This document shows, piece by piece, positions 28,918 to 39,036 of a stretch of 64,000 bases of DNA. The notes beneath the pieces were generated by a model that made no database searches, was not told the origin of the DNA, and saw only the letters and a program-made list of their open reading frames with translations. Both the position numbers and the translations under genes were made by a program. The stretch spans positions 1,054,001 to 1,118,000 of the forward strand of contig CANMXN010000001.1 in the NCBI GenBank assembly GCA_947501885.1, given 5' to 3'. This DNA is from an uncultured Sphingorhabdus sp. GTDB taxonomy: Bacteria; Pseudomonadota; Alphaproteobacteria; Sphingomonadales; Sphingomonadaceae. Positions within the stretch are counted from its first letter, which is position 1. Each line of letters starts with the position of its first letter.

Positions 28918-30255
28918 ATGGAATCTTTCAAGCTCAACGATGCAAAAGTATCGACATTTAATGAGTGCCTTCATAGTAGCGTGATAAAAAGACCGCCTGA
29001 GATTAAATTACCATCTTTTGAAGCTCCAAAATCATTCCCCAGCATATTCAACTGGCTTGGAGCTGCTAGAAGCAACGCGCTAAACTTGTTTCCAGAAAGT
29101 TGCTTTAAAGAGCTTTATGTTGAACATAAAGTAGCATGGCTTAATTTGTCTATAATTTCTGACCCAGATACAATCGCAGAGATTTTTGTAAATCAGCCAG
29201 ATTCATTTGGTCTTTGTAATCTACACTTACGAATCCTTAAACCTAGCTTAGGAGGAGGTTTGATTGTTTCGGAAGGCGATAAGTGGTTAAGGTTGCGCCG
29301 AGCCTCTCGGTTGTTAATTAACAAAAATAAAAATAAGCGAAGAACAAATAAAGAATTTGAACCGACTATTGAACAGGCGTCTAACTTTGCTAGCCAAAAT
29401 GGTTCTCAATCGAACTTCCCAACAGCTTTATCCCAGTTCATATTAAACTTGGTCACGGAAGAGATACTTGGTCATAAAAGGCAGATAGCAAACGACGACA
29501 TAACTTCGGCCATTGAAGCCCACCGAGATATATGCGAAAAAGTTGATTATTTAGACATTCTAGGTTTGTCATCCAAATTTGTAAGCTTACGCATGCACCG
29601 TGCAAAGATGATTGCAGCCTCTTTTAATGAAGATATCGAAAAAGAAATCAAAAAAAGCAAATCTGCTTGGCCTCATAATATAAACGAGACAGAACAACGT
29701 GATTTTATAATTAATCTCTTAACTGGATTTGAATCGATCTGGTTAACCTGTCTTTGGTCTTTGTTAATCTTGGCTCACTACCCAGCCCTAGAAAAATGGA
29801 TAAAGCACAACCAGGGTGAATCTATTGATGGTTCTAGATTGTTGATGTTTGTAAGCGAAGTGCTTCGAATGTACCCACCATTACCATTAATATATAGAGA
29901 ACCCAAAGCTGATATGCTTTTGCCAATTGGCAATGTAAAAAAGGGACAGATGTTATGCATTTCACCTTATGTAGTTCAGCGCCACAGGAGGTTATGGGAT
30001 AAACCTGATGTTTTTATAGCGGATAGAATGAAAACGGTAAATGCGACATTTCCTTATATGCCATTTGGAGTTGGAACACGCCGTTGTGTTGGTGCTGACC
30101 CGGGGATAAAACTAATAACGCAAGTGATGTCTGGCTTGCTTCATAAACACAGTCCGGTAAGCAAAGAACCTTTTCCGCTACCAAGGGTAGGTTTGAGCCT
30201 AAGGCCACAAGTGGGCTATGACCTTAGACTAGAGTTAATCAATAAATATGCTTAG
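28918..30255 (+). CDS. Cytochrome P450
   Basis: 445 aa; heme-binding FPYMPFGVGTRRCVGADPGIKL and ExxR in FVSEVLRMYPPLPLIYREP. Confidence 0.92.
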   Translation: MESFKLNDAKVSTFNECLHSSVIKRPPEIKLPSFEAPKSFPSIFNWLGAARSNALNLFPESCFKELYVEHKVAWLNLSIISDPDTIAEIFVNQPDSFGLCNLHLRILKPSLGGGLIVSEGDKWLRLRRASRLLINKNKNKRRTNKEFEPTIEQASNFASQNGSQSNFPTALSQFILNLVTEEILGHKRQIANDDITSAIEAHRDICEKVDYLDILGLSSKFVSLRMHRAKMIAASFNEDIEKEIKKSKSAWPHNINETEQRDFIINLLTGFESIWLTCLWSLLILAHYPALEKWIKHNQGESIDGSRLLMFVSEVLRMYPPLPLIYREPKADMLLPIGNVKKGQMLCISPYVVQRHRRLWDKPDVFIADRMKTVNATFPYMPFGVGTRRCVGADPGIKLITQVMSGLLHKHSPVSKEPFPLPRVGLSLRPQVGYDLRLELINKYA

Positions 30256-32599
30256 CAGAGTTTCAAATTTGCTAGTCCAACGTGCAACCCTATTTGCTGC
30301 CCTTGGCATAGTTATCATGTTTGTGTTGAGCTCTGGTATATACAAGATTGCGGTAAATAACAGCGAACGATCTTTTTTTGATGAAAACGACCCTATTGTT
30401 GAGCGAACCGATTGGCTTTCCGAAAGAATGGGAAGTAGCAAGGACCCTATGCTGCTTGCCTATCTACCAAGTGATAAAGACGTGCTTTCTCCATTTAGCT
30501 TATCTCAATTAAGAACAATTGCTGATGAGGCTCAAGCACTTCCATATGTTGTTGAAACGCATTCCCTTTTTGATGACAAAAAACTCATCTCAACAGAACG
30601 CGGTAATGGCGAAGGAAAGCGACTCGCTTATGTATCATTTTTTCAAGGAAATGACCTCTTTAGCGAACAAGGGTTGAGCGAGCTTAAAGAAGATATTCGG
30701 TTTACACCTACAACAATGGGTCGGAGCATTGGCAGAGATTTTGCAAGTTCTGTTATAACGCTTCAACTGGAACTAAAAAACCCTTTGAAGGATGATGAAT
30801 TATCCAGAGAAGAGAGAATTACCAGACTTAAACTCTCCGTCAAAGAGTTAGAAAGTTTGATACAAGAAACAGAGCCAAATGCAAAAATTTTGCTCATAGG
30901 GTCAACTCTGTTTGAGTATGCTAGCACAGAGGTTTTACGCGAGGATGTAAGAACCCTATTTCCAATTTTCGTTTTCATATTTATCGTTGCGTTATTTTTG
31001 ATTTATAGATCAGTTCTGTTCGCCATCTCAGCATTGCTCCTGCTACTTTCAACAATAACCGCAACCGCAGGCTTTGCTGGTTGGGTTGGCTTACCTTTAT
31101 CTACGTTGTCAGTTTCAGGATTGTTGCTTGTCGGTACTTTGGCTGTTGCCGATATTGTTCATATAGCAAATGCTTATTTTTTAGTTCCTCAAGACATTGA
31201 CCGAGAAACGGCGCTCAAAAAAACTCTTAATAAAAACTTGGCACCTATTATAGCCACTACGTTAACCACCGGCATTGGAATTTCTGCTCTTTTTTTCTCG
31301 CCATCAAAGCCTATTGCCATTCTTGCAATTGTAATTTTATTTGGGGTTTGGATCGCTCTGATATTGGTTCTAGCTATTTTGCCCTGCATACTCTTAAAAT
31401 GTCACCGAAGTTCAACACTATTACACGCTCTAATGTCGGCTTATTTGTTGAAAGCGAGTATGTTTTCTCGTTCCAACACATTGCCTACACTTATCATTAC
31501 CGCTGCAATTTCACTAATGGCTTTTGCTGGATTAACCAGAATGGTTATTGATGATGACTTGGCGGGTTGGTTTGATAAATCAACAGAATTCCGGCAAGGT
31601 ATGGATCTTTTAGAAGATAATTATCTCAGCCTCAGAACAATCACAGTTGCCGTGCGTGTTTTAGATGAAGATCGAGATAAAATTTTGGAGAGCAGCGGTT
31701 CTATCGACCTAGGGTATCACGGTAAACTTCAAAAAAATATGAATAAGGCTACCGAAGGTGATTGGTTGAGTGTTTTAGAATCTCAAAACCGTTGGCGTGA
31801 GAGAATAAAGCAGGCCAAACCGCATAATGGGTTTAACCCAGACTTGAACTTGTTAGAGGAAAATCCTCCGCAAGCCTCTTCGAAAAGCCTTTCAGAAAGC
31901 GGTTTTATGACGCAATTGGAACCGGGAGTAGCTGACTGGCTTGTATCTTATTTCGATCCAGGCCAAACGACAACATTTGCCCTACTTGACCAAGTTGATG
32001 TCATTAAAAGAACATTTGAAACTGCAGAAAGGTCCGGCTCTAGAGAGCCAAGCTTACAGGGTATTCCTTATGCTTTTGCGAAAGCAAGCGCGGCAAATTT
32101 TTGGGGCGTTATGACTGGAAGCTTGATTGCGTTACTTTTGGTCTCGATCTGTATGTTATTGGTTTTTCGATCTTGGTCGATAGCTGCGCTGAGTGTGTTA
32201 CCTAATATTCTTCCTCTACTACTCATTTATGGAAGTTGGGGATGGATTGATGGTAAATTGAATATGGCGGCAATAGGTGTTTTTGCGGTTGCTTTTGGAA
32301 TTATCGTAGATGATACTATCCATCTTATTATGGCTTTCAAACGAAATCTTTCCGAAGGAATGAATTCGAGCGTGGCTATGAATGAAGCCATTAGTCAAAG
32401 TGGGTCTGCGATCTTGATTACAACGATTTTGCTTTGTTGTGGGTTCTTCTTATTATCAGGCTCCGACTTTAATTTGACAGCTCAAAAAGCAGCGATGACA
32501 GGCTTTGCAATCTCTATGGCATTAGTTTTTGACGTTTTGGTTTTACCTGTAATTTTGCTCTGGAAAAGAAAAGACTCTAGGTCTAAGCATAGTATTTAA
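30248..32599 (+). CDS. RND/MMPL-family transporter
   Basis: 783 aa; duplicated transmembrane blocks, GTLAVADIVHIANAYF and AFGIIVDDTIHLIMAF; start overlaps the P450 stop. Confidence 0.88.
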   Translation: MLSRVSNLLVQRATLFAALGIVIMFVLSSGIYKIAVNNSERSFFDENDPIVERTDWLSERMGSSKDPMLLAYLPSDKDVLSPFSLSQLRTIADEAQALPYVVETHSLFDDKKLISTERGNGEGKRLAYVSFFQGNDLFSEQGLSELKEDIRFTPTTMGRSIGRDFASSVITLQLELKNPLKDDELSREERITRLKLSVKELESLIQETEPNAKILLIGSTLFEYASTEVLREDVRTLFPIFVFIFIVALFLIYRSVLFAISALLLLLSTITATAGFAGWVGLPLSTLSVSGLLLVGTLAVADIVHIANAYFLVPQDIDRETALKKTLNKNLAPIIATTLTTGIGISALFFSPSKPIAILAIVILFGVWIALILVLAILPCILLKCHRSSTLLHALMSAYLLKASMFSRSNTLPTLIITAAISLMAFAGLTRMVIDDDLAGWFDKSTEFRQGMDLLEDNYLSLRTITVAVRVLDEDRDKILESSGSIDLGYHGKLQKNMNKATEGDWLSVLESQNRWRERIKQAKPHNGFNPDLNLLEENPPQASSKSLSESGFMTQLEPGVADWLVSYFDPGQTTTFALLDQVDVIKRTFETAERSGSREPSLQGIPYAFAKASAANFWGVMTGSLIALLLVSICMLLVFRSWSIAALSVLPNILPLLLIYGSWGWIDGKLNMAAIGVFAVAFGIIVDDTIHLIMAFKRNLSEGMNSSVAMNEAISQSGSAILITTILLCCGFFLLSGSDFNLTAQKAAMTGFAISMALVFDVLVLPVILLWKRKDSRSKHSI

Positions 32600-32656
32600 T
32601 TACTATTAATCATGCATATTGGCGGGTGTTGAGATGGCGCGCATGATCAATCGGGC

Positions 32657-32991
32657 TTGGGAAGACATAATCTTCGACTGGTCCTTCACGTTGCTCCAGC
32701 CGCTAATTTAGATAATAAACGCGCAAACAATCGAGCGGAAAACTCTCACAGGCCAATACGGCGGCGGATGCGAAAGATGCAGAGATTTAAATCACTAGGC
32801 TCCTCTCAGCGTTTCCTCAACATCCATGCCGCAACTTACAATAATTGGAGTCACCATCGTCACCTTATCAATCACCCTCAATTCAAAAAGCTTCCAACCG
32901 ATGCCTTTAACAGTTGAAAAGCCGCTACAATATCTGTAAATTTCTGCTGTTGATCATGAATGCGTCTTCGCAAAATTAATATGATAATGCC
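32657..32991 (+). mobile_element. Decayed IS6-type remnant (transposase C-terminus and degenerate terminal repeat)
   Basis: DNKRANNRAENSHRPIRRRMRKMQRFKSLGSSQRFLNIHAATYN matches the IS6 transposase C-terminus; AATTAATATGATAATGCC (32974-32991) is 15/18 identical to the intact IS end. Confidence 0.85.
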
Positions 32992-33023
32992 CGTGAGCAT
33001 GTTTCATATTTTTAAAGTAATCG

Positions 33024-33443
33024 TTAAAATAAAAATTTAACGGCCGTCACGGTATCAAATAACAAAGATAATACCATAACTAGGCTGGCCCAGATAAGCC
33101 AGATATTATAAATTCGATTAAATATAGTTGCAGCTTCTGTCTTGCGCGCATCGCGTACGTCTTTTTTCCAAATCATCGCTATAGCGAATGACCAGAAAAT
33201 CAAATGAATTACCGTTCCAATTTCTGTTCGGCTAAATTCAGGATAAATTGCCTTTATAATAATTAAACCTAAAATATTAATAATCAACGCCGCAACAATC
33301 CAGCGTGCTCCGTTTTTCCATGGAGCAAAAATGATACCAGAAACGAATGAAATCATCATTACGCGCATCCATAATTGAACACCCATTGGGTATTGTGCTG
33401 CCTCAGCTTGAAGCGCATCCCAACTTATTTGAATTATGTGCAT
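33024..33443 (-). CDS. Hypothetical membrane protein
   Basis: 139 aa, four hydrophobic segments, in the sulfur cluster. Confidence 0.65.
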   Translation of the reverse strand: MHIIQISWDALQAEAAQYPMGVQLWMRVMMISFVSGIIFAPWKNGARWIVAALIINILGLIIIKAIYPEFSRTEIGTVIHLIFWSFAIAMIWKKDVRDARKTEAATIFNRIYNIWLIWASLVMVLSLLFDTVTAVKFLF

Positions 33444-33469
33444 TTTTACACCTTAAATATTTGATTTTA

Positions 33470-34582
33470 CTAAAAAGTGATCTTTGAGAGAAATTTGATT
33501 CCTGTGGCACTGCCTATAAATGCAGCAATCATCCATACCCAACCATGCAGACTTCCTGATACCAATCCGCCCAAATAAGCCCCGATATTGCAGCCATAAG
33601 CCAATCTGGCACCATAACCCATCAACAAGCCACCTATTAGAGCCGTGATAATTTGACGTTTATTCAATCGCCAAATAGGTTGATATTTATTAGCCAATCC
33701 AGAAGCTGCCATAGCACCGCCAATAATGGCAAAATTCATTACCGTTGTAGTATCCTTAAAAATACTGCGATTGAGCAAAGCTGTACGCTCGCTCCAATAC
33801 GGCCAACTAGCTACATCAACACCCATAATAATAGCGGCTTTGGCACCCCATAGAGAAAAGGCCGAAGTAATGCCCCATGGACGTCCCAAAACAATGAATG
33901 TTGCTATCCCTACAAAAGCGAGCGCAATTACACCTGCAATGGGCGACCATGGACCCGATAATAAAGAGGCTGAAGATTTTGACTGCTCTAATACACCATG
34001 CGCTAATTTTTCGCGATAAATCGTATAACAGCCAATTATGATTAAAATGATCGTTAATATAATAAAGGCGCCAAAGGGACCAAAATTATCAATCAAAGAC
34101 CAACCGCTTATTTTGGGCATAGCGCGCCACCATGGCAGATGCAGCGTTCCCAATAATGACCCCATTATAAATGCGGTTAAAGTTATTACCATCCGCGTAC
34201 TGCCACCGCCTATAGTGAACAATGTTCCGGAACCACAACCTCCACCAAATTGCATTCCAATACCAAATAGAAAAGCACCAAAAACCATGCCGAAACTAAT
34301 CGGTGCAACAGCACCTCCGACAGACAAGCCCAACAAATCTCCGTAAGCAATCAGCGGAAATGAAAACATGCTAATCAAAATTACCAATAAAAATTGAGCG
34401 CGAAGGCCTGCGCCTCTATTTTCGGTTAATACCCTTCGCCATGCTGATGTGAAACCAAATGAAGCATGATAAAGGCCAAAACCTGCAACAGCACCAATTA
34501 ACACCGCCAAACTATGTTTTATAGTTGCAGTATATGTTGTAATAATAATCAACATTAAAAGGGCTGTGATTGCAAAAATCAA
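33470..34582 (-). CDS. YeeE/YedE-family (sulfur-compound) transporter
   Basis: 370 aa; duplicated FGIGMQFGGGCGSGTLFTIGGGS and GYGARLAYGCNIGAYLGGLVSGSLHGWVW motifs. Confidence 0.88.
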   Translation of the reverse strand: MIFAITALLMLIIITTYTATIKHSLAVLIGAVAGFGLYHASFGFTSAWRRVLTENRGAGLRAQFLLVILISMFSFPLIAYGDLLGLSVGGAVAPISFGMVFGAFLFGIGMQFGGGCGSGTLFTIGGGSTRMVITLTAFIMGSLLGTLHLPWWRAMPKISGWSLIDNFGPFGAFIILTIILIIIGCYTIYREKLAHGVLEQSKSSASLLSGPWSPIAGVIALAFVGIATFIVLGRPWGITSAFSLWGAKAAIIMGVDVASWPYWSERTALLNRSIFKDTTTVMNFAIIGGAMAASGLANKYQPIWRLNKRQIITALIGGLLMGYGARLAYGCNIGAYLGGLVSGSLHGWVWMIAAFIGSATGIKFLSKITF

Positions 34583-34662
34583 TGGCCCAAATTGTATGCC
34601 AATTTTTTTATTTATATGCGCTATTAAAATAGGCTAATCCTCTATAATTTTTTGATTTCATC

Positions 34663-34779
34663 TTAACTATGAATCCACAGCCTTATAATGAATGATATAA
34701 CGCCAAGAACCATAACGCTGGCGATCCATATACCAGCCATCCATGCAAGACGTTGCCAAAGCGGAGTTTCTTCATTCAT
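34663..34779 (-). CDS. DUF2474 (CydX-like) 38-aa microprotein
   Basis: MNEETPLWQRLAWMAGIWIASVMVLGVISFIIRLWIHS directly downstream of the oxidase subunit II gene; below the ORF-track cut-off. Confidence 0.8.
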   Translation of the reverse strand: MNEETPLWQRLAWMAGIWIASVMVLGVISFIIRLWIHS

Positions 34780-34810
34780 TTTAGTACCAATCCTATTCAT
34801 GCCAATGGAA

Positions 34811-35809
34811 TCAATGATAACCTTCATCGCTCACTTTGCCGCGAAACACCCAATAAGCCCATGCGGTATAGCCCAATATAAAGGGTACAGTGATGATAGT
34901 ACCAATAAGCATGAAAATCAGGCTACTTTCGCCTGCTGCGGCATCCCAAATGGTAATCGTATCGGGAACGACATAGGGAAACATAGATATGCCAAGGCCA
35001 ATCATACCCAATAAGAATAACCCAAGCGTTAGCAAAAATGGCGCAAGCTCATGTCGTTTTTTGAGCGCTCGATAAAGGGCAAAAATAATTATTCCTGTGA
35101 TAAGCGGCACCTGAGCAGAGAATAATATATTGGGCATGGTAAACCAACGATCCCAATATTCATTTTCTAAAAAGGGCGTGTAAATGCTTACTGCGGCTAA
35201 TGAGACAATGGTTGCTGGGGCCAGCTTTGCCGCGAGCCGGTAGCTATGATCTTGAACGGGACCATCGGTTTTATATATTAACCAAGTCGCTCCCAATAGT
35301 GCATAACCAATGGTTACACCAAGGCCCGTTAAGATACTGTAAGGTGATAACCAATCAAGCCATCCACCTGCATAAGCACGACCTGATACCTGCACCCCCT
35401 GTAATAATGCACCCAAAGTTACGCCTTGGGAAAAGGCCGCTATGATAGACCCAGATGTAAATGTAAAATCCCAGAAACTCATATGTTTTGGGTCCCGCCA
35501 GCGGGCCTCAAATGCAACGCCGCGAAACACGAGGCCCAGCAACATTGCAATAATCGGTGGGTAAATAGCTGGTAAAATAATGGAATAGGCCAATGGAAAG
35601 GCCGCCAATAATCCGCCGCCGCCCAGCACCAGCCAAGTTTCATTGCCATCCCAAACGGGGGCAACTGAGTTCATGGCTTTATCGCGCTCCGCACCAGGCT
35701 GTAGCGCAGGAAATAATATACCAATGCCCAAATCGAAACCATCCATCACCACATACATAAATACAGCAAAAGCAATGATGAAGGCCCATATAATCGTAAG
35801 ATCAATCAT
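34811..35809 (-). CDS. cydB: Cytochrome bd-type ubiquinol oxidase subunit II
   Basis: 332 aa; FMYVVMDGFDLGIGILFP and PVWDGNETWLVLGGGGLLAAFPLAYS. Confidence 0.93.
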   Translation of the reverse strand: MIDLTIIWAFIIAFAVFMYVVMDGFDLGIGILFPALQPGAERDKAMNSVAPVWDGNETWLVLGGGGLLAAFPLAYSIILPAIYPPIIAMLLGLVFRGVAFEARWRDPKHMSFWDFTFTSGSIIAAFSQGVTLGALLQGVQVSGRAYAGGWLDWLSPYSILTGLGVTIGYALLGATWLIYKTDGPVQDHSYRLAAKLAPATIVSLAAVSIYTPFLENEYWDRWFTMPNILFSAQVPLITGIIIFALYRALKKRHELAPFLLTLGLFLLGMIGLGISMFPYVVPDTITIWDAAAGESSLIFMLIGTIITVPFILGYTAWAYWVFRGKVSDEGYH

Positions 35810-37227
35810 GATGCTTCTCCTGTGTGAGAAGTAATCGTGCGATTAGAGGCAGGTGTAATCCCTGCACTACGAATTGGACCTGATTGCGCGGTCTTTTCAT
35901 CGCCCGTCACCGATTTGTTCATCAGGCGCAAAATATAGAGCGTCCCAGCACCAAACATAATGAAATAGACCACTACAAAAGCAATTAGCGATGCAGCCAC
36001 AGCGGGCGCGTCCAATGGGGATGCGCTATCAGCAGTGGTGAGCAACCCATAAACTGTATAGGGCTGGCGGCCAACCTCTGTTGTAATCCATCCTGCTAAC
36101 ACAGCGACAAAGCCAGATGGTCCCATTATTAGCGCCGCACGGTGGAGCAATGTCCATTCATACAATTTTTTGCGGAAGCGTGCGAATAAACTCCACATTC
36201 CTATAGCTAGCATCGCAAATCCCACAGCCACCATGATACGAGATGACCAAAATACGATACCAACGGGCGGTTCTTTATCATCGTCAATTGTATCAAGCCC
36301 ATCAAGCGGCGCATTCAAATCATGCTTAAGGATAAGCGATGAAGCTTTTGGAATTTCGATTTTATAATCAACGCGCTTTTCTTCACTGTTGGGAATACCA
36401 AATAATATTAACGGCGCGCCATTAGGGTGACTGTCATAATGGCCTTCCATCGCCATAACTTTTGCGGGTTGATGTTCCAAACTATTCAGGCCGTGCAAAT
36501 CACCAGCGAAAATTTGTAGCGGTGCCACAATAGCCGCCATCCACATTGCCATAGAGAACATTTTGCGCGCGCGTAAATCCATTTTATCACGCAATAAATG
36601 CCACGCGGCAACCGCACCGACCACAAATGCCGTTGTTAAATAGGCAGCCATGACAGTATGAACCAGCCGATATGGAAAGCTTGGATTAAATATAATCGTA
36701 GTCCAGCTCTCGCCAGGAATAAAGCGGCCCAATGCATCAATTTCATGACCCGTTGGCGTTTGCATCCAACTGTTCACGCTCAATATCCAAAAAGCTGATA
36801 TGAACGTACCAATTGCCACCATTAAGGTCGCAAAATAATGCAATTTCTTGCCGACTTTATCCATACCAAATAGCATGACCCCTAAGAATCCAGCTTCTAA
36901 AAAGAAAGCGGTGAGAACCTCATAAGCCATAAGCGGGCCAATGACATCTCCCGCCTTGTCCGAAAAAACTGACCAATTGGTGCCAAATTGATAGGACATG
37001 ACAATGCCCGAAACGACACCCATTGCAAATGTGATGGCGAAAATCTTGCGCCAATATTTATATAGGTCAAGATAGAGATCATTTTTGGTTTTAAGCCATA
37101 ATCCCTCTAGCACTGCCAAATAACTGGCCAACCCAATAGAAAAGGCAGGAAACATAAAGTGAAAACTGACGGTGAAGGCAAATTGAATACGTGCCAGCAA
37201 AAGTGCAAATTCGGGATCTGTCATCAT
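35806..37227 (-). CDS. cydA: Cytochrome bd-type ubiquinol oxidase subunit I
   Basis: 473 aa; LLARIQFAFTVSFHFMFPAFSIGLA, GVVSGIVMSYQFGTNWSVFSDKAGDVIGPLMAYEVLTAFFLEAGFLGVMLFG, GWITTEVGRQPYTVYGLL. Confidence 0.95.
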   Translation of the reverse strand: MMTDPEFALLLARIQFAFTVSFHFMFPAFSIGLASYLAVLEGLWLKTKNDLYLDLYKYWRKIFAITFAMGVVSGIVMSYQFGTNWSVFSDKAGDVIGPLMAYEVLTAFFLEAGFLGVMLFGMDKVGKKLHYFATLMVAIGTFISAFWILSVNSWMQTPTGHEIDALGRFIPGESWTTIIFNPSFPYRLVHTVMAAYLTTAFVVGAVAAWHLLRDKMDLRARKMFSMAMWMAAIVAPLQIFAGDLHGLNSLEHQPAKVMAMEGHYDSHPNGAPLILFGIPNSEEKRVDYKIEIPKASSLILKHDLNAPLDGLDTIDDDKEPPVGIVFWSSRIMVAVGFAMLAIGMWSLFARFRKKLYEWTLLHRAALIMGPSGFVAVLAGWITTEVGRQPYTVYGLLTTADSASPLDAPAVAASLIAFVVVYFIMFGAGTLYILRLMNKSVTGDEKTAQSGPIRSAGITPASNRTITSHTGEAS

Positions 37228-39011
37228 ATTAAACCTCTAGAATACCATAGATCATTTGATTGGTTTGCATAATGTTCTCCTTTAGCCACTTTAGCCATTA
37301 TTGTATCAAAGGCTTCATTTTGAGATAGAAACACATCTCCGGAAAGCTCATCCAAAAAATGGCTATGTTTCAGCCTATCCATCACCGGCCCCTTTACCTC
37401 TGATAGATAGAATTGAATATCGCTATCGCCTAAGCGATGGTTAATCGCTTCTAGGCTTTCTAACCCTGAAGCATCAATTTCATTGATGGCAGAGCATAAC
37501 AAAATAACGTGAGAGACTTGCCTGTTTTCTGCAACCTGCTCCAGAATAAATTCTTCTAACCAACGCGCATTAAGATAGGTCAATGCTTCATCCATGCGCA
37601 CTGTGATAAGCTGCGGATAGGTAATCACTTCGTGGCGTTTAATATTTCGAAAATGCTCTGTCTCTGGAACGCGGCCTACTATTGCAGCATGCGGGCGCGA
37701 TGCGCGCCATAAATATAATATCAAACTTAACGCCACACCAGCTATGACACCAGATTCAATGCCAGTTGCTAGAGTAAAGAATATTGTGGCAGCGATAGCA
37801 ACAAAATCACTTTTTGAATATTTCCATAATTGTGCTGGAGTTTTAAAATCTACCAAAGATAATACCGCAACAATGATGGTAGCGGCCAGTGTAGCAATCG
37901 GCAAATTGAACAAAAGCGGCGTTAAGAAAACCGATGCTAACGCTATTCCTACAGCAGTATAAGCCCCAGCCGCAGGCGTCTCGGCTCCTGCATCAAAATT
38001 AACAACAGATCGGGCAAAGCCGCCCGTTACTGGATAGCCTCCAGAGATTGCTGAGGCAATGTTCGATGTCCCAAGACCAATAAGCTCTTGATCGGGATCA
38101 ATGCGCTGTCGCCGTTTGGCGGCTAATGTTTGCGCCACTGATACAGATTCCACAAACCCAATAACAGAAATAAGCAATGCGCCAACGAACAATTGCGACC
38201 ATAAACCCTGATTAAAAACAGGCAGTGCAATAGGAGGCAGCCCCACAGGTATTGCACCAACCGTTTTTACCCCTAATCTATCAAGATCAAACACCACCAC
38301 CAAGACGGTGGTAGCAAAAACAGCAAATACAGGGCCAGCTTTCGTAATGACATCGGCAGAACTTTCATTAATCCCAAACTTTTGAAGCAGTGGCTTCAAG
38401 CCTTTGCGTATCCAAAATAGAAATAAAGTTGCAGATATACCAAGAATTAAAGTGTAGATATTATAATTTGCTAGGTTGTTGAACAGCGAACCAATCAAGC
38501 TGACTAGATTATCACCATTAGCGGTTATTCCCAACAAATGTTTAAACTGGCTAGTAGCGATTATAATTCCGCTGGCTGTGATAAAACCTGATATAACAGG
38601 ATGAGAGAGTAAATTTGCCAAAAACCCTAGTCTCAATATTCCCATCACCAACAATATTAATCCAGACAGCAGCGCAAGGGCGATGACTGCGCCCAAATAT
38701 TCGGGAGTACCCGATGCTGCAATGCTGCCCGCAGCAGCAGCCGTCATAAGCGATACCACAGCAACTGGCCCAACCGCCAATGTGCGGCTGGTTCCGAAAA
38801 TGGCATAAGCCATCAAGGGTAATATGGACGCATATAGCCCAACCACTGGCGGCAATCCTGCTAGCAAAGCATAAGCTAAACTCTGCGGAATAAGCATGAT
38901 GGTGACGATAACCGCCGCCATAAGGTCATTCGTTAGCACATTCCGATTATAGGTGCTTCCCCACTCAAAAATAGGGAAATACCGTCTAAAACCAGTTGTT
39001 CTTCTTGCCAC
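37224..39011 (-). CDS. SulP-family anion transporter with STAS domain
   Basis: 595 aa; DLMAAVIVTIMLIPQSLAYALLAGLPPVVGLYASILP, GGYPVTGGFARSVVNFDAGA, C-terminal STAS region. Confidence 0.93.
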   Translation of the reverse strand: MARRTTGFRRYFPIFEWGSTYNRNVLTNDLMAAVIVTIMLIPQSLAYALLAGLPPVVGLYASILPLMAYAIFGTSRTLAVGPVAVVSLMTAAAAGSIAASGTPEYLGAVIALALLSGLILLVMGILRLGFLANLLSHPVISGFITASGIIIATSQFKHLLGITANGDNLVSLIGSLFNNLANYNIYTLILGISATLFLFWIRKGLKPLLQKFGINESSADVITKAGPVFAVFATTVLVVVFDLDRLGVKTVGAIPVGLPPIALPVFNQGLWSQLFVGALLISVIGFVESVSVAQTLAAKRRQRIDPDQELIGLGTSNIASAISGGYPVTGGFARSVVNFDAGAETPAAGAYTAVGIALASVFLTPLLFNLPIATLAATIIVAVLSLVDFKTPAQLWKYSKSDFVAIAATIFFTLATGIESGVIAGVALSLILYLWRASRPHAAIVGRVPETEHFRNIKRHEVITYPQLITVRMDEALTYLNARWLEEFILEQVAENRQVSHVILLCSAINEIDASGLESLEAINHRLGDSDIQFYLSEVKGPVMDRLKHSHFLDELSGDVFLSQNEAFDTIMAKVAKGEHYANQSNDLWYSRGLI

Positions 39012-39036
39012 CTAATATATCCTATTCACGAGGTTC

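Noticed and set aside
34038-34346. Plus-strand ORF of 102 aa opposite the YeeE/YedE gene
   Set aside because: Low-complexity composition and full antisense overlap with a clear transporter gene; the same reasoning applies to most antisense track ORFs such as 9509-9868, 20686-21021, 43657-44082, 58760-59194 and 62196-62534.
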